From WHTF01 sp964482425 (GTDB taxonomy: Bacteria > Desulfobacterota > Binatia > UBA9968), in the NCBI GenBank assembly GCA_964482425.1, contig CAYZXN010000121.1, forward strand, positions 1 through 20,235: DNA of 20,235 nt, written 5' to 3'. Both the position numbers and the translations under genes were made by a program. Of this stretch, positions 6,828-12,539 are shown in pieces. Positions within the stretch are counted from its first letter, which is position 1. Each line of letters starts with the position of its first letter. Below the pieces are notes generated by a model, which saw nothing but the letters and a program-made list of their open reading frames with translations, was not told where the DNA came from and did no database searches.

Positions 6828-7526
6828 TCATTGGACCGCCCGGATACTCCAGGTGCCGGACCGATTCCCGCCGGTCCAGACCCCGCGTACGGCGGCTTGG
6901 GCGGCGGCTTCGAATAGTTCGACGAGGCGCGCTTCTGGTCCGTGCGGAAAATCGGCGGACCAGCTGCCGGTGTATTCTTTGTTTTGTTCGTTGCCGCGGG
7001 CGCGCCAGATCCCGTTCCAGCCTGTAGAGAATTTCTCAGCCGACCAGGTGCCGCGCAATACGGTCTTACCGGTGGCGTCCTGTAAAGTCCATGCTCCAGA
7101 GGCGGCCTTGGTTGACGCCTCCGGTTCGACGGTCCAGGTGCCGTCGAATTTAGCGCCGTCCATTGCTTGCGCGCTCCAGGTTGAAACAGAGACGATTTCC
7201 TCTTTTTTAAACGCTTCTTTTGTCTGTTCGCTGGCTGTTACGTCGGATGCGCGCACCCAGCCGATCAAATTCTGGGTTGTTCTTACCAGGTACCAGCTCT
7301 GAGTTCCTACCGCTTCGGCCATGGGGGTGAGCCCTTCGCCTTTCTGCAGCGTGGCGAGTCGAGGCGACTCTGTATCCTGTTGCGAATAGAGGTAGGCGCC
7401 GGGTGCGTTCACGGTCAGCGGCGCGGCCGGCTGCGGTTCAGCCGCGCTGCTGAAGGCTCCCTGGGAAACGAGTAACAGAAACAGCGCTAGCGACACACTT
7501 AGGTGTATGACATAGGACCACTTCAT
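6828..7526 (-). CDS. secreted bacterial-SH3 protein with Gly-x-Trp repeats
   Basis: 232 residues. A Sec signal peptide covers about 1-29 (hydrophobic VSLALFLLLVS, likely cleavage near SSAA-E). Residues about 36-97 look like a bacterial SH3 domain: AYLYSQQDTESPRLATLQKGEGL, then WYLVRTTQNLIGWVRASDV. Residues 120-232 carry seven Gly-x-Trp units (W131, W146, W161, W174, W189, W217, W226), mostly 13-15 residues apart and shaped as short beta-strands, e.g. FDGTWTVE, LRGTWSAE, YTGSWSAD, RSGTWSIR. I know no named family for this C-terminal half. An envelope location binding cell wall or other ligands through SH3b is plausible. It is a single gene with an inverted repeat right upstream of its start codon. 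Confidence 0.75.
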   Translation of the reverse strand: MKWSYVIHLSVSLALFLLLVSQGAFSSAAEPQPAAPLTVNAPGAYLYSQQDTESPRLATLQKGEGLTPMAEAVGTQSWYLVRTTQNLIGWVRASDVTASEQTKEAFKKEEIVSVSTWSAQAMDGAKFDGTWTVEPEASTKAASGAWTLQDATGKTVLRGTWSAEKFSTGWNGIWRARGNEQNKEYTGSWSADFPHGPEARLVELFEAAAQAAVRGVWTGGNRSGTWSIRAVQ

Positions 7527-7527
7527 T

Positions 7528-7554
7528 CCGGAAAAGGATTTTAGTATTTTCCGG
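7528..7554. repeat. 8-bp perfect inverted repeat abutting the SH3-gene start codon
   Basis: CCGGAAAA (7528-7535) and TTTTCCGG (7547-7554), 11 bases apart, begin one base upstream of the minus-strand ATG (7524-7526). In the mRNA this hairpin would cover the place where a ribosome-binding site should be, and no clear Shine-Dalgarno is seen. It could be an operator or a translation-controlling hairpin. Confidence 0.5.
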
Positions 7555-7697
7555 GTGTTAATTGAAGCGCTTTATGCAAAGTTTGCCCGTCGATTACGCC
7601 GCGGAAAAGATTCGACAGCGTCGTTTCATCCGCCGCCTGAAAAACCGGGGACGGATTCGTGAACTTGCGAGGCCTGTCTGATGACAAGCCTTACTCA

Positions 7698-7757
7698 AGG
7701 ACACCCGCGGCGTGTCCTATATCAACCGGCGGCAGTGATTAATCGAACACTGCCGCC
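7698..7757. terminator. two tandem hairpins downstream of the small membrane protein gene
   Basis: Hairpin A has AGGACAC (7698-7704) and GTGTCCT (7712-7718) with a 7-base loop. Hairpin B has GGCGGCAGTG (7728-7737) and CACTGCCGCC (7748-7757), a perfect 10-bp stem with a 10-base loop. Hairpin B begins 24 bp after the stop codon of the minus-strand gene at 7782. Neither is followed by a T-run on the minus strand, so they may be processing/stability structures or non-canonical terminators. Confidence 0.4.
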
Positions 7758-7781
7758 CAATGAAGGAGATCCGCGGTTGAT

Positions 7782-8030
7782 CTATGCAGCGGCATGCGCC
7801 GGCTTAGGCGCAGGCGCAACGACCTCTTTGGGCTCTGTGGCTTCCAGAGCAAGCATGGCGAAATTCGCCGCGATCAATCCGCCGATACACACGCCGGCGG
7901 CAAGCCCCGCGGTTGCGCTTGCCAGCAGCACGAGCCCGCCTGCAGCGAATGCGTCCAACACCGCGACCGCGATAATAGCAATGGCGAAAATACCGCCGAC
8001 AAGTACGCCGACTAATGTATGTCGATTCAT
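7782..8030 (-). CDS. small two-helix membrane protein of unknown function
   Basis: 82 residues with a textbook ribosome-binding site (AAGGAGGAT, ending two bases before the ATG). Two hydrophobic helices, about 7-31 and 33-62, are rich in Gly, Ala and Val (VGVLVGGIFAIAIIAVAVL; LVLLASATAGLAAGVCIGG). The rest is a Pro/Ala/Lys-rich tail, EPKEVVAPAPKPAHAAA, probably disordered. No catalytic motif is visible and I do not recognise the family. Coding status rests on the strong ribosome-binding site, the clean hydrophobic pattern and the hairpins after the stop. It stands alone on the minus strand, facing away from the plus-strand amidohydrolase. Confidence 0.7.
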   Translation of the reverse strand: MNRHTLVGVLVGGIFAIAIIAVAVLDAFAAGGLVLLASATAGLAAGVCIGGLIAANFAMLALEATEPKEVVAPAPKPAHAAA

Positions 8031-8139
8031 CTGATCCTCCTTGGATGTCGCTTCTGAGCAGCTACTTTCGCAAGCGGCGCGCCAACAAACATCTTGAAAT
8101 GCCCTTAGTTCGGCGTTTAATAAGGAACGTTTTTCTTAT

Positions 8140-8250
8140 ATGAAAGAAATTGCCGGTGGATTGTTCCGAGCCGTAAGAATGGCAACTGCCGGCCGAGCCG
8201 GCAAAGTTATATCTCGCGCCGTGGTCCGCGTCGGAAAAGCTCTTCCGTGA
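8140..8250 (+). CDS. possible 36-residue cationic mini-protein
   Basis: ATG at 8140 opens a 36-codon frame ending with TGA at 8248-8250. The product begins MKEIAGGLFRAVRMATAG and ends SRAVVRVGKALP. It has eight Lys/Arg and one acidic residue, with hydrophobic residues spaced as in an amphipathic helix. A partial Shine-Dalgarno (AAGGA) lies about 14 bases upstream, which is far. It ends 13 bp before the amidohydrolase ATG, so it could be a leader peptide for that gene, which itself has no good ribosome-binding site. Without homologues it remains tentative. Confidence 0.3.
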   Translation: MKEIAGGLFRAVRMATAGRAGKVISRAVVRVGKALP

Positions 8251-8263
8251 GATCGAGCTTAAA

Positions 8264-9259
8264 ATGGTCAAATACGAGAACCCGTCGATAGAAACCCCAA
8301 TCGAGGCAGCTTTTGAGCGGGAACTGCCGATCTGCGATTCACATCATCACCTGTGGGCGCGCTCCGGCGCGCGTTACTTGCTCGATGATTTTCTTCTGGA
8401 CATAAGCCAGGGGCATAATATCGTCTCGACCGTGGCCGTGGAATGCGGCGCGTTTTATCGGCCGCAGGGCCAAGATGAATTGAAACCGCTAGGTGAAACG
8501 GACTTTCTCGAAAACGTCGCAAAGCAAATTTCTTCAGATCCGAAGAGTGTCATCCGCATTGCCGCAGGCATCGTCGGACACGCCGATCTTTGTCTAGGCG
8601 ACGCCGTAGCGCTCGTGCTCGAGGGTCACTTAAAGTCAAGTCCAGGCCGTTTCCGCGGCATTCGCCATTCGAGCACGTGGGACGCCAGCGGCGGGCTGCG
8701 CAGCGAAGCGCCGCGCGGTTTGCTTGGGGATAGGCGATTTCGCGAAGGATTGGCTTGCTTGCAGCGTTACGGTTTGAGCTTCGACGCTTGGCTCTATCAC
8801 CCCCAGCTCGGCGAACTTGCCGATCTTGCCCGGTCATTACCCGGGCTGACAATTATTCTCAACCATGCCGGCGCCCCTTTGGGCATCGGTCCCTATGCCG
8901 GTCCAAGTGAAAAGGTATTTGAGTCCTGGAGCGATGGTATGGCAGCAGTTGCCGGTTGTTCTAATGTAATGGTGAAGCTAGGTGGATTCGGCTCAGAACG
9001 TTCGGGGTTTGGTTGGCACCGGCGATCAACCCGTCCGAGCTCGACAGAAATCGCCGCGCAGATCACTCCTTATATAGAGTTCTGTGTGGAGAAGTTTGGC
9101 GCCGCGCGGTGCATGTTTGAAAGCAACTTTCCCGTGGAGAAAAGGGCCAATTCGTACGTTGTGGTCTGGAATGCTTTTAAGCTCATCACTCGTGCCTACT
9201 CCGGTAACGAGCGCCGGGCGCTGTTTCATGACACGGCAGCGCGTGTTTACAGGCTCTGA
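8264..9259 (+). CDS. amidohydrolase-2 family metal-dependent hydrolase (COG3618 / PDC-hydrolase-like)
   Basis: 331 residues with a TIM-barrel amidohydrolase pattern. The metal-binding H-x-H is H27-x-H29 in CDSHHHLW after strand 1. Further family landmarks are RFRGIRH near 129-135, YHPQLGEL near 178-185, LNHAG with H201, and MFESNFPVEK near 284-293. The last block holds Asn288 where many amidohydrolases have the catalytic Asp (GSDWP); as I recall SNFP is common in the COG3618 branch. That branch includes lactonases such as L-fucono- and 2-pyrone-4,6-dicarboxylate (LigI-type) hydrolases, an interesting fit with the LigAB-like genes 2 kb upstream, but the gene is in a separate unit. The ATG at 8264 has no clear ribosome-binding site. 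Confidence 0.85.
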   Translation: MVKYENPSIETPIEAAFERELPICDSHHHLWARSGARYLLDDFLLDISQGHNIVSTVAVECGAFYRPQGQDELKPLGETDFLENVAKQISSDPKSVIRIAAGIVGHADLCLGDAVALVLEGHLKSSPGRFRGIRHSSTWDASGGLRSEAPRGLLGDRRFREGLACLQRYGLSFDAWLYHPQLGELADLARSLPGLTIILNHAGAPLGIGPYAGPSEKVFESWSDGMAAVAGCSNVMVKLGGFGSERSGFGWHRRSTRPSSTEIAAQITPYIEFCVEKFGAARCMFESNFPVEKRANSYVVVWNAFKLITRAYSGNERRALFHDTAARVYRL

Positions 9260-9301
9260 GCAGGGGGTTAAGGAGGAGGCTCGTGCGCGCCGCAAGCGAT
9301 T

Positions 9302-10471
9302 TCAGAAGCCGGTAATTTTTAACTGCAGTATGCCTGTGAGGTCGTCGTGGGAATTTGCCGGCGAAATGAGATCGCGCTGGCGATTGTAATTGACATTGAA
9401 GGAGAGCGTATCGTCGCGCCCAAGAAACCTGCCAAGTTTCCAGTCGACGCCGGCTCGGGTGCCCAAGGTTGCAACCTCGTTGAGGCCGTAATTGCTGAAC
9501 GTTCGTGCGTAGGAAGTTCCGGCCATTAACCTGAAGCGGTCCTTATACGGTGTGTAGACGAACGAAAACTCGGTTCTTGGCGTTTCCGTGCGAAAGCCGG
9601 TGCCGGTATCGCGCTCTTCGCGGATACCGAAGCTAGGAACGAAGGATAAAGCATTGAAGGGACGATAGAAGCCCGACAAAGTGTGAGTGAGCACTGTCAT
9701 CTCCTGACTCAATCGCATACCTTGTTCCACCAGCCCGTAACTGGAAACGAGAGTTCCTCCCCAGGCGGAACGGTTTAATCTGACCGTAGTCCCGGCTCCT
9801 TTGGTAATGCGCATTTGATTTGCATCGATGAGCTCTTCCCACGACTCGCCGACAGATCCCCGAATGTTAAGGGGACCCAGGTTATATTCTCCCCAGATCT
9901 GGCCCTCGTCACGGGCGTGAGCCGGGATAGCTTCCGTTATCGGAACAAATCCTTTTTCCACGGATCTGAAGTCCGCGCCATAACTGAAACCCTGCCATCG
10001 AGTTCGGATTCCGACGCGCATCGTGCGCGGCCAATCCGGACAAGCGCAGTCGTGCGCCAAAGAACCGTGCGGGCTGTAGGTGAGTTCGCCCTCGCCAATC
10101 AGTCCGCTGCCGCCAAACGATGTTGAACCCAGTACGTTGACATACCGCCGAAGGTTCGCGTCCTGCGGGCCGTCAACGGCTCCAGAGCTTATTTGCTCGC
10201 GCTTTTCCAAATACGACGCCTTTACTTTAAGGAGCTGTGGTCCGAAGTTTAAACTGAAGCTATTCTCGACCGGTTTGATAAAGCCCGGTGCGTCATCGAG
10301 CCGATCGAATACCGGCGAAGATATTTTCGCTAAATAGTTAAACGGTTGTACTGGCTGTGCGGCGGGCTGTGGTGCGTCGGTCGCAATTGTCGTGCAGGAA
10401 AGAGAAAAGAAAAGAACGAATATCAAGAGGTAAAGTTTGGCCACCGTACTGCTCGAAGTGAATTCTAACAT
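9302..10471 (-). CDS. outer-membrane beta-barrel protein of unknown function
   Basis: 389 residues from the ATG at 10471 (a TTG 18 bp further upstream is the only longer choice). The N-terminus has a signal sequence, AKLYLLIFVLFFSLSC. C26 might be lipidated, but the lipobox S-L-S-C is not canonical, so cleavage by signal peptidase I is also possible. A Pro/Ala/Gln linker follows, then a long region of alternating polar/hydrophobic strands with many aromatic residues (e.g. FSFVYTPYKDRFRLMAGTSY, LSFNVNYNRQRD). It ends LQLKITGF; a terminal Phe after an alternating strand is the usual sorting signal for barrel assembly. Porin-like or a barrel for polymers or lipids cannot be told apart. It converges with the amidohydrolase gene with a 42-bp gap. 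Confidence 0.75.
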   Translation of the reverse strand: MLEFTSSSTVAKLYLLIFVLFFSLSCTTIATDAPQPAAQPVQPFNYLAKISSPVFDRLDDAPGFIKPVENSFSLNFGPQLLKVKASYLEKREQISSGAVDGPQDANLRRYVNVLGSTSFGGSGLIGEGELTYSPHGSLAHDCACPDWPRTMRVGIRTRWQGFSYGADFRSVEKGFVPITEAIPAHARDEGQIWGEYNLGPLNIRGSVGESWEELIDANQMRITKGAGTTVRLNRSAWGGTLVSSYGLVEQGMRLSQEMTVLTHTLSGFYRPFNALSFVPSFGIREERDTGTGFRTETPRTEFSFVYTPYKDRFRLMAGTSYARTFSNYGLNEVATLGTRAGVDWKLGRFLGRDDTLSFNVNYNRQRDLISPANSHDDLTGILQLKITGF

Positions 10472-10763
10472 ACCGAGCTTGGTGGACAAATATTTTTCTG
10501 AATTCTTAGCTTCCGGGCTAATTTGCCGTCCGCTTGTCGGGATTTAGTTCAATTTGGTAAGATTTAAAAGAGTGGCGCAGCGTCAGAGCTGGCGACGGCT
10601 TCCCGTCCTCTTGATGATTCGCTGCGCGATTTTCTCGAGACGAGAGCGGCGTCGAGCTTAATCCGAGATAACTTCGAACCGGCTCGGGCAGTGCGCTCGA
10701 CAACGTCGACAGCGGGAAAGTCCCCGCGAGAGCCACCCTTCAATGCTGGACGGTGCTAGCGGT
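10472..10763. other. intergenic stretch with no supported gene
   Basis: The 292 bp between the SET gene and the outer-membrane protein gene, both on the minus strand. A 72-codon open frame here (10518-10736) lacks a ribosome-binding site and recognisable content. The promoter of the outer-membrane protein gene should lie here, but I see no convincing -35/-10 pair. Confidence 0.5.
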
Positions 10764-11228
10764 TTAGCCTCGCTCGCCCAACATGGTGCCACGGCAGCGG
10801 CGGGCGCCGCAGAAACATGCGTGTGCGCGTTTGGCTGCGCGCGTGTGCGGCTCACCGATTTGCAGGTTGTAGTCGTATGTGAGTTCTTCGCCGGGGTTGA
10901 TGTCGCGCCGCGCATCAATGAAAACGCGGTGGGCTTCTTCCTCGATTTCGCAATTGGGCTCGCAGGAGTGATTGATCCAGCGCGCCGAGTTGCCACGCCG
11001 GGTGGCGTCGATCACCATGGCATCATCGACGGAAAAAAGCATCGTGTGTGGCGAATTCTCATGCACATCGGCGTATCTTCGATCTGCTTCATCGTCTGTG
11101 ATCAGCTCACCTTTGTACTCGATCACGCGGGAGCCTTTGGCAATCCGGGTTAGCGCGAACACGCCGCGGCCGTGAATCCGCGAGTTCCGCACCGAGAAAC
11201 GTCGTCGCCGCCTGTTTGTTTTAGCCAT
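10764..11228 (-). CDS. SET-domain protein, putative protein-lysine methyltransferase
   Basis: 154 residues, almost entirely one SET domain. A basic N-terminal tail (MAKTNRRRRRFSVRNS) leads to HGRGVFA near 19-25. The catalytic core motifs are NHSCEPNC at 86-93 (S-adenosylmethionine binding and pseudoknot) and GEELTYDY at 113-120 with the catalytic Tyr120. A post-SET-like C-F-C-x4-C follows at C138/C140/C145, which with C93 can form the zinc site of eukaryotic-type SET proteins. Such enzymes use S-adenosylmethionine to methylate lysine; bacterial targets are mostly unknown. The basic tail could contact nucleic acid. No ribosome-binding site is visible, but a good promoter lies 31-59 bp upstream, so the transcript has a leader of only about 25 bases. 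Confidence 0.9.
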   Translation of the reverse strand: MAKTNRRRRRFSVRNSRIHGRGVFALTRIAKGSRVIEYKGELITDDEADRRYADVHENSPHTMLFSVDDAMVIDATRRGNSARWINHSCEPNCEIEEEAHRVFIDARRDINPGEELTYDYNLQIGEPHTRAAKRAHACFCGARRCRGTMLGERG

Positions 11229-11259
11229 GGTATAACCAAACCATAATTAATAAAGATTG

Positions 11260-11287
11260 ACTATACTTTTTCGCAGACGCTTTCCAA
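11260..11287 (-). promoter_or_regulatory. candidate sigma70-type promoter for the SET-domain gene
   Basis: On the minus strand TTGGAA (complement of 11282-11287) and TATAGT (complement of 11260-11265) are 16 bp apart. The pair lies directly after the terminator of the RRM gene and about 31 bp before the SET start codon, a fitting position. Confidence 0.5.
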
Positions 11288-11299
11288 CGGCCGTAAAGC

Positions 11300-11330
11300 A
11301 AAAAAGGGGCAACCCGTGAGTTGCCCCTTT
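11300..11330 (-). terminator. intrinsic terminator of the RRM gene
   Basis: An 11-bp perfect stem (11303-11313 with 11320-11330) has a 6-base loop. On the minus strand the core GGGGCAAC/GTTGCCCC is followed by six T. It starts 31 bp after the stop codon of the RRM gene. The plus-strand side is also T-rich. Confidence 0.85.
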
Positions 11331-11360
11331 CTCTTTAAATCAAGCAGCGCCGGTCTCTGA

Positions 11361-11669
11361 TTACCAGCGGTTGCGTCCGCCGTCACGGCCGCCGCGGCCG
11401 CCGCCACCATTATCACGCTTTGCCATTGGCTTGGCTTCATTGACCGTCAGCGTGCGCCCATCCAGCTGGGTGCCGTTCAATCCTTCGATGGCCTTTTGAG
11501 CTTCGCTACTGGAGCTCATCTCGACAAAGCCGAAGCCGCGCGATTGCCCGGTAAACTTATCGGAGATCACGTTGGCCGATTCAACGGTCCCGTGCGCCGA
11601 AAAAATTTCTTGCAGTCGGCCTTCCGTGACGGAATATGGCAAACCACCGACATATAATTTACTACCCAT
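11361..11669 (-). CDS. RRM-domain glycine-rich RNA-binding protein
   Basis: 102 residues. A single RNA recognition motif covers about 4-80, with RNP2 as LYVGGL (5-10) and RNP1 as RGFGFVEM (44-51); the aromatic residues Y6, F46 and F48 that stack on RNA bases are in place. The tail (about 90-102) is Gly/Arg-rich with RGG-like repeats, GGGGRGGRDGG. Small bacterial RRM proteins of this kind (cyanobacterial Rbp type and relatives in proteobacteria) act in RNA binding, and several are cold-induced. AGGAGGAG lies five bases upstream of the ATG, after a leader that holds a 9-bp direct repeat. It is a single-gene unit with its own strong terminator. Confidence 0.93.
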   Translation of the reverse strand: MGSKLYVGGLPYSVTEGRLQEIFSAHGTVESANVISDKFTGQSRGFGFVEMSSSSEAQKAIEGLNGTQLDGRTLTVNEAKPMAKRDNGGGGRGGRDGGRNRW

Positions 11670-11717
11670 GTTCTCCTCCTATAAGAGAATGTTGATGTCT
11701 TTGACCCTGAGAAGTGG

Positions 11718-11757
11718 ACTGCTAACGGGAGCCGAACATGGGGAATTAACTGCTAAC
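11718..11757. repeat. 9-bp direct repeat, 31 bp apart, upstream of the RRM gene
   Basis: ACTGCTAAC occurs at 11718-11726 and again, identically, at 11749-11757. The offset of 31 bp is close to three helical turns, so two proteins could bind on the same face. It lies 49-88 bp upstream of the RRM start codon. Confidence 0.5.
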
Positions 11758-11884
11758 CACACGCTGTCGGATTGTCCTTTAGATATCTGTTCGCAAGGAG
11801 AGACTGACAGGGGCCTTCAACTCATCCATTTTCCTCTACCAGAAGGCCCGATACTGAAGAAGATAGCGTACACTACTTTGTATC

Positions 11885-11905
11885 AGCCCCGATGTCAACG
11901 GGGCT
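11885..11905. terminator. hairpin downstream of the AtpI-like gene
   Basis: AGCCCCG (11885-11891) and CGGGGCT (11899-11905) form a perfect 7-bp stem with a 7-base loop, 100 bp past the stop codon of the minus-strand AtpI-like gene. No T-run follows, so a role as terminator is only possible. Confidence 0.3.
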
Positions 11906-12005
11906 CTCTCCGGCATTTTTCAGATAACCGATCTCTGAATCGCCTCTCGGAGCCGGATTATCATAGGTCGATCGGGGTGGCGTTCTTTTCCCGAGATTGC
12001 GGCCG

Positions 12006-12302
12006 TCAGCCGCGCGAATGAGGTTCCCGAGGAACATCTGTTTGATTATTGTTACGGGCAAGAAGTTTTGACCACCGCACTAGCCTCACGCACGCTCCGG
12101 TGAAGGCCAGGACCGGCAATACCAGCATGAGCCATGGCGACGTGTTGAAGTAGTTGTCCAGAAGATAGCCGATCAGCAATCCTCCCAGGATGGCTCCTGG
12201 CAGCTCAAAAGCAATGGCAACCATTATCCCCGCTTTCCGGAAGAAGGGACTTTGCTTGTCCCTACGGCCATAACGGTTCTCAGGGGTCGGCGCTGCGCTC
12301 AT
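12006..12302 (-). CDS. AtpI / F0F1-ATPase subunit I-like membrane protein
   Basis: 98 residues from the ATG at 12302; a longer frame runs upstream but its added sequence has no family features. The polar N-terminus (MSAAPTPENRYGRRDK) is followed by two membrane helices with the AtpI/'ATPase_gene1' pattern: KAGIMVAIAFELPGAILGGLLIGYLLD, then a short loop NYFNTSPW and a second helix LMLVLPVLAFTGACVRLV. A positively charged tail ends the protein. Proteins of this family help assemble the c-ring or supply Mg2+ to F-type ATP synthase, and their genes usually lead the atp operon. Here no atpB or other ATP-synthase gene follows; the next gene on the strand is the RRM gene, so this copy is an orphan. 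Confidence 0.8.
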   Translation of the reverse strand: MSAAPTPENRYGRRDKQSPFFRKAGIMVAIAFELPGAILGGLLIGYLLDNYFNTSPWLMLVLPVLAFTGACVRLVRWSKLLARNNNQTDVPREPHSRG

Positions 12303-12390
12303 GTGTTGAATGATACATCGGGTGAAGAGGGGCGCAATGGGTTGGGTTGCTTCAAGCGGATTTGCGGACGCCCGAAACAGCAAAATTTCG

Positions 12391-12428
12391 TAGCAAGAGA
12401 CGGTGACCCCAGGTTCCGCCTCTTGCTA
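12391..12428 (-). terminator. strong stem-loop, likely 3' end of the iron-type binding protein gene
   Basis: TAGCAAGAG (12391-12399) pairs with CTCTTGCTA (12420-12428); after one A/C mismatch CGG (12401-12403) pairs with CCG (12416-12418), leaving a 12-base loop. It lies 112 bp past the stop codon of the minus-strand gene at 12540. On that strand CGAAATTTTG follows, a poor T-run. Confidence 0.45.
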
Positions 12429-12539
12429 GAGATCACGCCGCGAGCGAGACACCGGTGCCAGGCTTTCTGCGCTCTTTGCCTTGGCTCCTCCAGCCACTCC
12501 GCGTGGTTGTCCGCGCGATCTTTTTCCGGCTTGCTTGCG

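Larger units (their letters stand above)
11670..12005. other. 336-bp non-coding spacer with direct repeat and hairpin
   Basis: No supported gene. It holds the likely promoter and leader region of the RRM gene, including a direct repeat at 11718-11757, and a hairpin at 11885-11905 downstream of the AtpI-like gene. Confidence 0.5.

Noticed and set aside
8062..8271. 69-codon minus-strand frame between the small membrane protein and amidohydrolase genes
   Set aside because: No ribosome-binding site and no recognisable content. The plus-strand 36-codon frame in the same place looks more protein-like.
10518..10736. 72-codon minus-strand frame downstream of the SET gene
   Set aside because: No Shine-Dalgarno, low-complexity Ser/Leu/Pro composition, and no domain features.
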